Counted from the first letter of the stretch, positions 9,073 to 17,142 are shown. The stretch: DNA of 64,000 nucleotides from Marinomonas rhizomae (GCF_003315485.1 NZ_QNSE01000001.1:186001-250000); one strand, 5' to 3'. Notes: generated by a model not told the origin, from the sequence alone. Numbers and translations are program-made.

Positions 9073-9852
9073 GTGAGCTTCGATATAGTTGAATTTACAG
9101 GCCGGTTAGAGCATGTAATACGAGGTTCCATAAATGGTGTCTCTGGGCATGAGTGGGATGAAGATTTTATTACGATAAATCTTCTCAGAGATATTCGAAA
9201 TGAATTATCAGGATCAAGGTTTACTGGCAGGGATAGTAGAGGCAGCATTGATTGGCAGATTTATAAATTAAAAGGAACGTTCGAAAATAACTATGGCGAT
9301 GTAGCTCTGGTTGTAAATATAAATTACAAGGATGGAACATCAATTAACGGAGCGGCTTTTTTGGAAGCCAAAAAACGGGATTGGCGAAAGACAACCTTTG
9401 GTGCAATGAAGATCCCACAAGCAAAAAGAATTCTTAAAAATGCACCAAGATCACAATATCTGCTTTATGACTATGAGGAAATAACTAATTTTTTGAATGG
9501 TTCGTTGCACCTAGAAGAAATAAGTCCCTTCTATCATAGTAGAGGGTTGCAAGTTCCATTTGCGCCAGTAACTAGGGCTGTGTGCGTTCCACTCAATCTT
9601 GCAGTTGCTACAGCATCTAAAGATACAATTCTTTATCGTCATAGTGTGCCATTATCCCAAATGCTATCAAACCGATACTTTCAAGGGCTGGACTTAGAGT
9701 TTGACGATCAGGCAAAACAGATAGCCACTGGTTTTTTGACAAAATTTGGTCTTCCAAAATATGTGGTAAAAGTAGACATCTCAGCTAACGAAGTAGATGG
9801 CAAAGACCAAGATCTTAGAGTGAATCAACAACATTACTTGCAATTAGATTAA
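9073..9852 (+). CDS. Uncharacterised protein with a PD-(D/E)XK nuclease-like core (cassette-borne)
   Basis: A 259-residue soluble protein that I do not recognise as a named family. It starts at a GTG preceded by a strong AGGAGG six bases upstream. The first half shows the order of elements of a PD-(D/E)XK nuclease: a helix with WDEDFITINLL (Glu), a strand with GDVALVVNI (Asp), a strand with FLEAKKR (Glu-x-Lys) and a helix with PQAKRI (Gln). The C-terminal half is unassigned. It is followed within two bases by an attC-like site, so it is probably a gene cassette. A nuclease, possibly for defence, is an inference from the motif order only. Confidence 0.55.
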   Translation: MSFDIVEFTGRLEHVIRGSINGVSGHEWDEDFITINLLRDIRNELSGSRFTGRDSRGSIDWQIYKLKGTFENNYGDVALVVNINYKDGTSINGAAFLEAKKRDWRKTTFGAMKIPQAKRILKNAPRSQYLLYDYEEITNFLNGSLHLEEISPFYHSRGLQVPFAPVTRAVCVPLNLAVATASKDTILYRHSVPLSQMLSNRYFQGLDLEFDDQAKQIATGFLTKFGLPKYVVKVDISANEVDGKDQDLRVNQQHYLQLD

Positions 9853-9853
9853 A

Positions 9854-9926
9854 ACATAACAAGTGACATGTTGCCGAACTGGTTTTCCGCTGCGCTCCAA
9901 ACCAGCCGAAAATGCGGGCGTTTATA
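9854..9926 (+). other. Integron attC-like recombination site
   Basis: Starts directly after the preceding gene with ACATAAC (R''-like, 9854-9860) and ends with GGGCGTTTATA (R'-like, 9917-9926). The centre is a hairpin with CTGGTTT (9879-9885) and AAACCAG (9899-9905). The size of about 73 bp and the short gap to the next gene suit a cassette attC. R' carries an extra T compared with the usual GTTATA, so it may be degenerate. Confidence 0.6.
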
Positions 9927-9971
9927 ACACTTCAAACAGCTGCATCAAAAATATGAATATAAGGATTTAAT

Positions 9972-11306
9972 ATGAAGATAGTTGTACCAGAAGTTCAGAT
10001 CTCTAGTGACTGTGGATTTCGTCCGGATATAGATATATTTAAACGAAAAGGCTTTGGTGAAAGACTTGCTAACCTTGTTGAAAATTCAGGTGGAAGTCCT
10101 GTTGTAGCATTGGATTCTGGCTGGGGTGAGGGTAAAAGTACATTTATAAAAATGTGGCGTGGTTATCTTGAAAATCACAGAGAACCGGAAATGATATCCA
10201 TTTACTTTGACGCTTTTGAAAATGATTATCAGAAAGACCCATTTTTGACGTTGGCATCTGAAATTTATCAACTCATCAAAGTCAAAGATGAAGAAACGAA
10301 GACAAGGTTTAAGGATAAAGCTGCAAAGGCAGCTAAGTCTCTTTTCAGAGGGGCTTTGAAAGTGTCTGTTAAAGTAGGTACAGCAGGTCTTGTTGATGGT
10401 AGTGCTGTTGATGTGGCGGAAAAAGAAATATCGAACTTGGTTGCAGATCAAGTCGATGATTTGATAAAAGAAAGATTTGAACATGCAGAAAAAGATAAGT
10501 TGGCTCTCAAAGAGTTTAGGAATTACCTGTCAGATTTTGCTAGTGAAATTAATGGTGGTAAGCCGATCGTATTTATTATTGATGAACTTGATCGCTGTAA
10601 GCCTGATTTCGCTTTAGAGCTACTCGAACAAGTGAAGCACTTGTTTTCTGTTCAAGGTATAACTTTCCTTCTAGTTACCAATAGAGAGCAATTAGAAGAA
10701 TCAATCAAATCCAAGTATGGTCAAGGAATCGATCCTACAAACTATCTTCACAAGTTCATCAATGTATGGTTAACGATGCCTCGTGCTTCAAGTGAATATG
10801 ACGATCATGGTTGTCAGTTTTTAAAAAACGCTCTTTCTTCAATGAAAGAGGAAAATGAAGTTATATTAAACAATGAGTCAGTTTCTGTGCTGAATGATAT
10901 CGTTAAGTTTTATCAACCATCATTCAGAGAGATAGAACGTATATTGTCTTATTTCTCCATCATAAATAATATGTTAGGCAGTCAACAATACACTGAAAAT
11001 TATCAGTATATAATTGCAATGGTGTGTTACCTGAAAGCCTGTCAACCAAATTGTTTAAAATTGGTAAATGGGAAGTTAAATTATAGCTATATTATCGATG
11101 CTGCTAGGTTAGACGAAATCGGTTCCTCTGAGTCATATTCTTCTCTTCAATATGTTAATAAGCTTGTACGCTTCGACTTAGCTGACGAAGATACACGAAA
11201 ACAAATGTTGGAAGAAAAGGAGATTCAAATGGTTCGAATGGGGCACACACCACAAAACTTGCTCAAAACAATTAGTTCATGGCTGTCGGAAATTAACCCT
11301 GGCTAA
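9972..11306 (+). CDS. KAP family P-loop NTPase (cassette-borne)
   Basis: A 444-residue NTPase of the KAP (Kidins220/ARMS-PifA) STAND-like group. Walker A is GWGEGKST near residue 52. Walker B lies in KPIVFIIDELDRCKP near residue 200, and the family signature continues with LELLEQVKHLF and the sensor region LLVTNREQL. The region around residues 125-150 is Ala/Gly-rich but not clearly membrane-spanning. KAP NTPases include PifA, which excludes phage T7, and recur in predicted defence loci, so a role in phage resistance is plausible but not shown. The gene is AT-rich compared with its chromosomal neighbours and sits between two attC-like sites. The ribosome site is AAGGA. Confidence 0.85.
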   Translation: MKIVVPEVQISSDCGFRPDIDIFKRKGFGERLANLVENSGGSPVVALDSGWGEGKSTFIKMWRGYLENHREPEMISIYFDAFENDYQKDPFLTLASEIYQLIKVKDEETKTRFKDKAAKAAKSLFRGALKVSVKVGTAGLVDGSAVDVAEKEISNLVADQVDDLIKERFEHAEKDKLALKEFRNYLSDFASEINGGKPIVFIIDELDRCKPDFALELLEQVKHLFSVQGITFLLVTNREQLEESIKSKYGQGIDPTNYLHKFINVWLTMPRASSEYDDHGCQFLKNALSSMKEENEVILNNESVSVLNDIVKFYQPSFREIERILSYFSIINNMLGSQQYTENYQYIIAMVCYLKACQPNCLKLVNGKLNYSYIIDAARLDEIGSSESYSSLQYVNKLVRFDLADEDTRKQMLEEKEIQMVRMGHTPQNLLKTISSWLSEINPG

Positions 11307-11311
11307 CGGTG

Positions 11312-11438
11312 TTATAACAGAGCATTTAAGAGTGATTCCCAACGCTTGTCATTTTAAATTCAGGGTTAAGTTTTGTGTTTATAGCGCAACGGTTTAGGCT
11401 CGTGGTAACGTTGCTCACACCTTAATGCGACGTTAATA
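11312..11438 (+). other. Integron attC site (VCR-like size)
   Basis: A 127-bp imperfect palindrome starting 6 bp after the KAP stop codon. R''-like TTATAAC is at 11312-11318 and R'-like GTTAATA at 11432-11438. Inner arms GCATTTAAG (11322-11330) and CTTAATGC (11421-11428) pair with one extra base in the left arm, the extrahelical base that sets strand choice in attC sites. The internal wording (AAGAGTGATTCCCAACGC, later GCTCACACCTTAATGC) closely resembles Vibrio-type attC sites. No integrase or attI is in the window, so this is an orphan cassette site. Confidence 0.8.
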
Positions 11439-11445
11439 GCCCCTT

Positions 11446-11655
11446 CGACGCAATCCCGATTGCGCTACCCTATTGAGTTTCTGGGTCATTGTTTGACGAG
11501 CTATCTCTTACTAAATAACCAATCTATGCCTTACGATAAAAGTCGTGTTGCTAGGCGCGATGTTTAACAATGTGAATGAGACGTTTGGGCGATAGCCCGA
11601 AAAAGAAATTAACCCTATCCTGACCTTACCCTTGGAAGACAAAAGGGGATGACTA
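11446..11655 (-). repeat. Partial repeat copy (C) upstream of the TacAT pair
   Basis: Shares blocks with the right copy at 12835-13145, in the same orientation: a TTCTGGGTCATT block, the segment from CAATCTATGCCTTACGATAA through GAATGAGACGTTTGGGCGAT, then a jump to the CCTTGGAAGACAAAAGGGG end. The middle part, which in the full copies contains ACCTTTTGGTTACTTTTGTG, is missing. It abuts the attC site at 11438. Confidence 0.7.
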
Positions 11656-11686
11656 ACTCTAATCTTCCGTCAAGTATCCGTACAAG

Positions 11687-11715
11687 TTGAGTGTGTTTAA
11701 AATTTGCACTATAAT
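11687..11715 (+). promoter_or_regulatory. Promoter and probable autoregulatory operator of the DUF1778-GNAT pair
   Basis: The -35 TTGAGT (11687-11692) and a perfect -10 TATAAT (11710-11715) are 17 bases apart. ATCCGTACA-type words occur both upstream of the -35 (about 11676-11684) and after the start point (about 11735-11743), and CGGAATACATCCG (11728-11740) is a short inverted repeat. Paired sites flanking the promoter fit repression by the ribbon-helix-helix antitoxin. Confidence 0.7.
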
Positions 11716-11754
11716 CTCTAATATTGCGGAATACATCCGTACATAGGAGGGGCT

Positions 11755-12024
11755 ATGGCAACGGCACGTTTAGATATCCGTCTTGATGAAGAGATCAAGG
11801 CAAAAGCTGAAAAGGCATCGGCTTTACTTGGTTTAAAAAGTCTTACTGAATATGTCGTGAGGCTTATGGACGAAGATGCCACTCATGTTATCGAAGAGCA
11901 TGAAAGTATTGTGGTTAAAGACAGCGTCTTTGACGAGTTTATGGCGGCGTGTGATAAGGCAAAAGCACCAAATCAAGCTTTGCTTGAAGCGGCCAAATTT
12001 ACAGGTGAGAGTGGTATTAGGTGA
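11755..12024 (+). CDS. DUF1778 (TacA-type) ribbon-helix-helix antitoxin
   Basis: An 89-residue protein with the RHH N-terminus ARLDIRLDEEIKAKAEKASALLGL typical of DUF1778 antitoxins, here cited in short as RLDIRLDEEIK at residues 4-14. The C-terminal part (about residues 55-89) would wrap the GNAT toxin. The AGGAGG ribosome site is four bases from the ATG. Its stop overlaps the toxin start (GTGA). By family analogy it neutralises the toxin and represses the shared promoter. Confidence 0.88.
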   Translation: MATARLDIRLDEEIKAKAEKASALLGLKSLTEYVVRLMDEDATHVIEEHESIVVKDSVFDEFMAACDKAKAPNQALLEAAKFTGESGIR

Positions 12025-12551
12025 GTTGGGGTAAAGAGTTCGTAGAGCTTAGTAAATCAAAGCATGACCGAAATTCATTCGACTGTGGTGAAGAAGAGCT
12101 CAATACATTTATCAAAACTCAAGCAGCAAAGCACATGCAAGCAGGTATTAGCCGAACGATGGTGTTACCCAGTGCTCAGCCGCTGTTAAATCAAAAATAC
12201 GCTATTTGTGCGTTTTATAGTGTTGCCCCGAGTTCTATCAGCCGCGAAACATTACCGACACGACTAGCAAATAAACTTCCTAGATATCCCATCCCCGTTT
12301 TTCTTTTGGCTCAATTGGCCGTGCACAAAGAATTTCATGGTTCAGGACTCGGAAAGGTGAGTCTAATTCGTGCGCTGAAGTATTTGTGGGAAGTGAATCA
12401 TCACATGAGAGCGTACGCGATTATTGTGGACTGCCTGACAGCTTCCGCTCAAGCGTTTTATACGAAGTTCGGCTTTGAAGTACTGTGCGAACATAATGGG
12501 CGTGTTCGTATGTTCTTACCTATGAAAACGATAGAACAGCTTTTTAATTAA
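12021..12551 (+). CDS. GNAT acetyltransferase toxin (TacT/AtaT type)
   Basis: A 176-residue GNAT enzyme. Family members acetylate the amino group of aminoacyl-tRNA and so stop translation. The acetyl-CoA-binding motif is QLAVHKEFHGSGLGKVSL (near residues 98-115), with the Q/R-x-x-G-x-G/A pattern HGSGLG. The C-terminal YTKFGFEV segment carries the catalytic-region tyrosine found in this class. Translation begins at a GTG that overlaps the antitoxin stop by four bases. The pair lies between two partial repeat copies in the accessory island. Confidence 0.88.
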   Translation: MSWGKEFVELSKSKHDRNSFDCGEEELNTFIKTQAAKHMQAGISRTMVLPSAQPLLNQKYAICAFYSVAPSSISRETLPTRLANKLPRYPIPVFLLAQLAVHKEFHGSGLGKVSLIRALKYLWEVNHHMRAYAIIVDCLTASAQAFYTKFGFEVLCEHNGRVRMFLPMKTIEQLFN

Positions 12552-12565
12552 TAGGCCATGAATCT

Positions 12566-12720
12566 AACCATGTGAATGAGGTGTTTGGACGATAGCCCAA
12601 AGAAGAAATTAACCCCATCCTAACCTTCCCCTTGGAAGACAAAAGGGGAAGGGACTAAGCCACCGACCAGCAGGGCTGAATAAAGGTCGTGAATCCAAAG
12701 TGTTTGAATGGAATCTAAAT
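12566..12720 (-). repeat. Partial repeat copy (D) downstream of the TacAT pair
   Basis: Blocks matching copy B in the same orientation: ATGTGAATGAGGTGTTTGG, the CCTTGGAAGACAAAAGGGG segment, then CAGCAGGGCTGAATAAAGG and GTGTTTGAATGGAA, but in shuffled order compared with B. Together with copy C it flanks the DUF1778-GNAT genes as direct repeats. Confidence 0.65.
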
Positions 12721-12834
12721 AACGCGTCGGGCTAAAGCCGCGACCTACAAAAGACCACAAGAGCTTGATTCCCACTTTCGTTGGCACTTGGCCCCTTGTG
12801 GGAAATGACGTGTCTTCGGCCTATTTACACTCTG
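12721..12834. other. Noncoding spacer inside the repeat cluster
   Basis: Contains a GTCGGGCTAAAGCCGCGACC palindromic stretch and a TTCCCAC...GTGGGAA inverted repeat (about 12769-12804). An open frame starting in this stretch has no coding features. Confidence 0.5.
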
Positions 12835-13145
12835 GAAGTCAGTTCGACGCGACGAAGTTGCGCGACTTTATGGGGTTTCAGGGTCATTAACAGAAAGCCT
12901 TTTTCGAACAGCAAGATCAATCTATGCCTTACGATAAAAAATCGTGTTGCTAGACGTGATGTTTAACAATGTGAATGAGACGTTTGGGCGATAGCCCGAT
13001 AAAGAGACCTTTTGGTTACTTTTGTGGATCTGGACAAAAGTTACACGCCCAGCAGGGCGGAATAAAGGTCAGGAATCCAAAGCGTTTGAATGGAACCAAA
13101 GAAAACCCCATCCTCCGCCTTCCCCTTGGAGGACAAAAGGGGAAG
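12835..13145 (-). repeat. Right inverted copy (B) of the ~310-bp intergenic repeat
   Basis: Reverse complement of 7736-8048. The match is uninterrupted for long blocks, for example the stretch through GGGCGATAGCCCGATAAAG and on through TTTTGTGGATCTGGACAAAAG. It closes the accessory island on the right, about 120 bp before the Nudix gene. Overlapping open frames on both strands here are by-products of the repeat. Confidence 0.85.
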
Positions 13146-13264
13146 GGACTAACCCCACGCCCAGAGGGGCGGAACCAAGCTTGCAAACTAGGAATCGTTG
13201 AGAAGTAACAGATATACTTGCAGATCAAAGAAAACTAACCCAACCACACGAAGTACCCCAATCT

Positions 13265-13792
13265 ATGCGTTTACTAAAATCCTCTATCCACCCAAGTATC
13301 GAGTCTGTCGATCAGTCTTCCTTTTTACGCCTTGCTGCCCGTGGGATTATTTTAAATGGTGAGGATGTTTTAATGCTGTATACCCAGCGTTACGATGATT
13401 ACACCTTGCCGGGTGGTGGGATTGATGAGGGTGAAAATCAAGTGGAAGGTTTGATTCGAGAGTTAACGGAGGAGACGGGTGCGCGGAATATTCGTAATGT
13501 CGAGGCGTTTGGTTTGTATGAGGAGTTTCGGCCTTGGAATAGGGATGGTTTTGAGGTCATGCAGATGAAGTCTTATTGCTACACCTGTGAAATTGACGAG
13601 CAGTTAGGCGAGACGAGCCTGGAAGATTACGAGGTCAATAATGGTATGAAGCCAGTGTGGATTAATGTTCACGATGCGATTAAACATAATCTCGATACGA
13701 TTAAAAACAGCGATAAAAAAGGGATGTCGATTGAGCGGGAAACCTTTTTGTTATGCTTGATTAGGGATGAGTTACTGGTGGTTGTAAATTGA
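13265..13792 (+). CDS. Nudix hydrolase
   Basis: 175 residues with a perfect Nudix box (GGIDEGE, seven residues, RELTEETGA) at about residues 58-80, which binds metal and hydrolyses a nucleoside diphosphate linked to another moiety. The N-terminal AARGIILNGEDVLMLYTQ and YTLPGGG segments are standard for the fold. The substrate cannot be told from sequence. No strong ribosome site precedes the ATG. It is the first gene after the right island repeat. Confidence 0.88.
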   Translation: MRLLKSSIHPSIESVDQSSFLRLAARGIILNGEDVLMLYTQRYDDYTLPGGGIDEGENQVEGLIRELTEETGARNIRNVEAFGLYEEFRPWNRDGFEVMQMKSYCYTCEIDEQLGETSLEDYEVNNGMKPVWINVHDAIKHNLDTIKNSDKKGMSIERETFLLCLIRDELLVVVN

Positions 13793-13826
13793 GGCCGATT
13801 CTGTATTTCACGCATTAGGGTTGAGA

Positions 13827-14273
13827 ATGTTGACGAGAAAGTTTTTATGTTTATTGGTGTTTATTTTATTGCAGGGGTGTTCAAGCATTATGCCGAATTT
13901 AGGGGTTACAAATGGGAAGTTAGCGGCTTGTCCTAGTTCGCCAAACTGTGTGAGTAGTCAGGTCGAAGTCAATGATAAGCATTTTATTGAACCTATAGTG
14001 GTTAAAGGCTCCAGTGCCGATGCTCATGACAAGGTGGTTGCGGTACTGGAATCTTCGAAGCGAACTAAGGTTGTAGTGAATGAAGCGGATTATATTCATG
14101 CTGAGTTTACGTCGGCGGTGTTTCGTTTTGTCGATGATGTGGAACTCCTATTTTCGCAAGAACGCGATGGAGAAGTGGTTGTTAATATTCGGTCGGCGTC
14201 GCGAGTTGGGCATTCTGACTTTGGTGTAAATCGAAAACGTATGGAAGCCATTCGCAGTAAGTTACAGGAGTAA
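13827..14273 (+). CDS. DUF1499 family lipoprotein
   Basis: 148 residues from the ATG at 13827, which has AGGG six bases upstream; the frame also opens two codons earlier at a TTG. A short signal peptide ends in the lipobox LLQGC (Cys near residue 18), so it is a predicted lipoprotein. DUF1499 marks are CPSSPNCVSS after the signal, FRFVDDVELLF, and the C-terminal IRSASRVGHSDFGVNRKRME. The function of the family is unknown. Confidence 0.85.
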   Translation: MLTRKFLCLLVFILLQGCSSIMPNLGVTNGKLAACPSSPNCVSSQVEVNDKHFIEPIVVKGSSADAHDKVVAVLESSKRTKVVVNEADYIHAEFTSAVFRFVDDVELLFSQERDGEVVVNIRSASRVGHSDFGVNRKRMEAIRSKLQE

Positions 14274-14309
14274 TGTTTATGACGTTTGATTTGATGGGCA
14301 AGAAATAAG

Positions 14310-14606
14310 GTGGTTGATTCTCTTCTATTATTGTTCTTCTTCTATGGCTCTATAAGTCTTGTGACCTTTTGTTTCTATGGTGTAGATAAGTCCGCAGCTA
14401 AGCGGGGTAAGCATAGAATTCGCGAATCAATTTTGCATTTGTTATCTCTTTTTGGCGGTTGGTTTGGTGCTTTATTAGCGCAGAAGGTGTTTCGGCATAA
14501 GACGAAGAAGCGACGCTTTTTGGTAGTGTTTTGGCTGACGGTTGCGGTGAATGTTGCTGTAACTGGTTATGGTTTTTATTTTTCTCATTTCCCTAATTTT
14601 GGCTAA
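14310..14606 (+). CDS. DUF1294 family small membrane protein
   Basis: 98 residues with two or three hydrophobic helices. The DUF1294 signature is clear: FYGVDKSAAKRGKHRIRES, then LHLLSLFGGWFGALLAQ and FRHKTKKRRF. It begins at a GTG; the AAGG sequence lies immediately before it, so the exact start is uncertain. Function unknown. It follows the DUF1499 gene by 36 bp. Confidence 0.82.
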   Translation: MVDSLLLLFFFYGSISLVTFCFYGVDKSAAKRGKHRIRESILHLLSLFGGWFGALLAQKVFRHKTKKRRFLVVFWLTVAVNVAVTGYGFYFSHFPNFG

Positions 14607-14744
14607 TCTCGTTACGTTATGTAATAAGCATAGATTTTTCATTCAAACTCCGTAGATAATTAACGCTTATATGAAAGCGCTTTGATTAGTTGTCATCTAC
14701 AATCCATAAATGACTCTGGTTTTTATCTTTAGGTGTAATGTTTT

Positions 14745-15623
14745 ATGAAAAACAATGAGCTAGCCATTAGTCTTGCTGATGTAATGGAGCTGATGCTCGA
14801 TGCAGTTTGTGTTGTTGATCGCAATGGGAGTTTCGTTTTTGTTAGTGCGGCTTTTGAGAATATGTTTGGTTATGCGCCTTGTGAAGTGATTGGTACGCCT
14901 ATGGTTAATATGGTGTATCCCGAGGATAGAGAAAAAACGCTAGTCGTAGCCGAGTCTGTCGTTGCTGGTGAAGTTTTACCACGTTTTGAAAATCGCTGGG
15001 TGCGTAAAGATGGCAAGGTGGTGAATGTTCTGTGGTCGGCTAGATGGTCTGAAGAGCATCAGGTTAGAATTGCAGTGGCCCATGATATTTCCGAACGCAA
15101 GGAAATGGAGGCACAGCTGCTTTACGCGGCGGGCCATGATGATTTGACGAGTTTACCGAATCGTACTTTGTTGTTAGATCGTTTGCAGTCGTCGTTAATG
15201 TTAGCGAAGCGTGAGAAAGCGGTTTTATCTGTTTTGTTTATAGATATTGACGGTTTTAAAGACATTAATGATGGTTATGGCCATGCGGTTGGTGATTTGC
15301 TGTTACAGCAAATTGCAACAAGACTAGTAGCCTGTGTCCGTAAATCAGATACTGTTGGGCGTCTTGGTGGTGATGAATTTTTAATTATTTTAAATAAGAT
15401 AAATAATACGGAAAGTGCTGCTTTGGTGGCTGAAAAAATTCGTATGGCTTTATCCGAAGAGTTTATTGTTAAAGGCTCTTCATTGTCTGTTGCTGCTAGT
15501 ATTGGTATTGCCTGTTACCCTGAAAACGGTAAAGAGCCATTAGACTTGGTGCAGTCTGCCGATCATGCTATGTACCAAGCCAAAAATAATGGTGGCGATA
15601 AGGTTATTTTAGCTACTTCTTAG
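14745..15623 (+). CDS. PAS-GGDEF diguanylate cyclase
   Basis: 292 residues. An N-terminal PAS domain (about residues 8-125, with VVDRNGSFVFVSAAFENMFGY cited in part as DRNGSFVFVSAAFENMFGY) senses an unknown signal. A GGDEF domain follows (about 130-290) that makes cyclic di-GMP from two GTP. The active-site loop is intact (GGDEF). An RKSD inhibitory I-site sits five residues upstream of it, predicting product inhibition. No membrane segment is present, so it is cytosolic. No EAL domain is attached. Confidence 0.93.
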   Translation: MKNNELAISLADVMELMLDAVCVVDRNGSFVFVSAAFENMFGYAPCEVIGTPMVNMVYPEDREKTLVVAESVVAGEVLPRFENRWVRKDGKVVNVLWSARWSEEHQVRIAVAHDISERKEMEAQLLYAAGHDDLTSLPNRTLLLDRLQSSLMLAKREKAVLSVLFIDIDGFKDINDGYGHAVGDLLLQQIATRLVACVRKSDTVGRLGGDEFLIILNKINNTESAALVAEKIRMALSEEFIVKGSSLSVAASIGIACYPENGKEPLDLVQSADHAMYQAKNNGGDKVILATS

Positions 15624-15911
15624 GCTTTTTTGCTTTAGGATGTGCTTTGGGTTATTGAGCCCTTCTTATCGAGAAGGTAATATTCTTGTCACGTCTCATC
15701 ACTCTTCTTGTCAGTTTATTTTCTGGTGCAAATTAGCAAATATACTGGAAATACACATTCTGTTTGATCTGTGGTTTACGATTTGCTTTCTTCGCGCTGG
15801 TTTCCGTTTTACTATCGAGGGATTGGGCGAAAAGCAAAGTCTAGAGTCCACATAACACCTGTGCCTATCATTGGTGTTGTTTGTAATCATTTAACTTTAT
15901 AGGAAACAATA
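15624..15911. other. Intergenic region upstream of ilvE
   Basis: 288 bp presumably containing the ilvE promoter. A 71-codon frame spans most of it but has no ribosome site or recognisable product, so I treat the stretch as noncoding. Confidence 0.5.
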
Positions 15912-16910
15912 ATGGCGGCTTTTGGTAGCGTGTTTATGCCTAAAATGGCATTGGCAACATTCGAAAATAATCAATGGAGTGACGCAAGTATTGTCGCATC
16001 GGATAGCATTCAATTACATCCTGGTGCCCATGTATTGCATTACTCGAGTACCTGTTTTGAAGGTTTGAAGGCGTTTCGTCATGCTGATGGCAGTGTACAT
16101 GTATTTCGTATGGACCAAAATATTAAGCGTTTGGCGCAAAGTAGCCGTTTATTGTCTTTGCCAGCCATTGATGAAGCACAAGTTTCTAAAATGATTGTTG
16201 ATGCTGTTGCAGAGTTTGCTACTGACGTACCTGAGCCACCAGGGTCTATGTACATTCGCCCAACTCACATCGGTACGGAAGCGGCAGTGGGTAAAGCAGC
16301 GGCACCGTCAGCGACGTCTATCTTGTATGTTTTGTTGTCACCTGTGGGTGATTACTTTACGGGCGGTGCTAAAGCGCTTCGCCTTTTGCTGGATGAAACC
16401 GGCATGCGTTGTGCGCCTCATATGGGCATGATCAAAAGTGGTGGTAACTACGCGAGTGCTTTGGGTCCTATTTCTAAAGCACAGGCAGAAGTACAAGCAG
16501 ATCAAATTCTATTTTGTCCAAATGGCGACGTGCAAGAAACTGGTGCGGCGAACTTCCTGTTGATCGATGGTAATGAAATCATTACTAAAGGTTTGGATTC
16601 TTCTTTCCTACACGGCGTGACGCGTTCGTCTATCTTAACTCTGGCTGCCGATTTGGGTATGACAGTGACTGAGCGTGATTTGACGGTTACTGAGCTACTG
16701 GAGCGTGCTGCTAAGCCAGAAGTGGAAGCGGTATTATCTGGTACAGCGGCGGTATTAACGTCTGTTGGTACTTTTATCCATAATGATAAAGAGTATAAAG
16801 TAGGTACGGGTGAGCCAGGTCCTATCGCTCAGAAACTTCGCCAAGCATTGAATGATATTCAATGGGGAAAAGCAGAAGACAAGCACAACTGGCTAACAAA
16901 AGTTTGCTAA
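15912..16910 (+). CDS. ilvE: Branched-chain amino acid aminotransferase
   Basis: 332-residue fold-type IV PLP enzyme that transaminates the 2-keto acids of leucine, isoleucine and valine with glutamate. Motifs are YSSTCFEGLKAFRH near residue 45, the lysine-containing KSGGNYASALG near residue 176, and the phosphate-binding TGAANFLL region and SGTAAVLTSVG toward the end. This is the longer class II BCAT form. AGGAA lies seven bases before the ATG, and an intrinsic terminator follows. Confidence 0.92.
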   Translation: MAAFGSVFMPKMALATFENNQWSDASIVASDSIQLHPGAHVLHYSSTCFEGLKAFRHADGSVHVFRMDQNIKRLAQSSRLLSLPAIDEAQVSKMIVDAVAEFATDVPEPPGSMYIRPTHIGTEAAVGKAAAPSATSILYVLLSPVGDYFTGGAKALRLLLDETGMRCAPHMGMIKSGGNYASALGPISKAQAEVQADQILFCPNGDVQETGAANFLLIDGNEIITKGLDSSFLHGVTRSSILTLAADLGMTVTERDLTVTELLERAAKPEVEAVLSGTAAVLTSVGTFIHNDKEYKVGTGEPGPIAQKLRQALNDIQWGKAEDKHNWLTKVC

Positions 16911-16930
16911 GTTAACAGACTTAGTTGTAA

Positions 16931-16967
16931 AAAAATGGGCTGGCGTGATGAATGTCGGCCCATTTTT
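16931..16967 (+). terminator. Intrinsic terminator of ilvE
   Basis: AAAAATGGGC (16931-16940) and GCCCATTTTT (16958-16967) form a 10-bp stem with a U-rich right arm, 20 bp after the ilvE stop. Confidence 0.8.
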
Positions 16968-17142
16968 GTATGGTGCTGAGGCCGCTTTATAAGGGGAAGG
17001 TCGAGTAACATAAATATGGCGTTTAGGTTATTGCTATCTTCTTCTTTGGTGTTGCAGCAAGAAATCCTTGCCAAAGAGGGTGCTGATAAATCTGTAGAGC
17101 CTGAAAGATCACCTAATAGGCGAGGTAATACCTGCGCTTTGT

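Noticed and set aside
10086..10484. 132-codon minus-strand open frame
   Set aside because: Antisense to the KAP NTPase Walker region; no coding features.
7736..13145. Composite transposon bounded by IS elements
   Set aside because: The inverted repeats contain no transposase frame and no short terminal repeats or target duplications that I can see.
12781..13228. Three small open frames in the repeat cluster
   Set aside because: They arise from the ~310-bp intergenic repeat and are not conserved between its copies.
15640..15855. 71-codon frame between the GGDEF gene and ilvE
   Set aside because: No ribosome site, cysteine/phenylalanine-rich random composition, no family.
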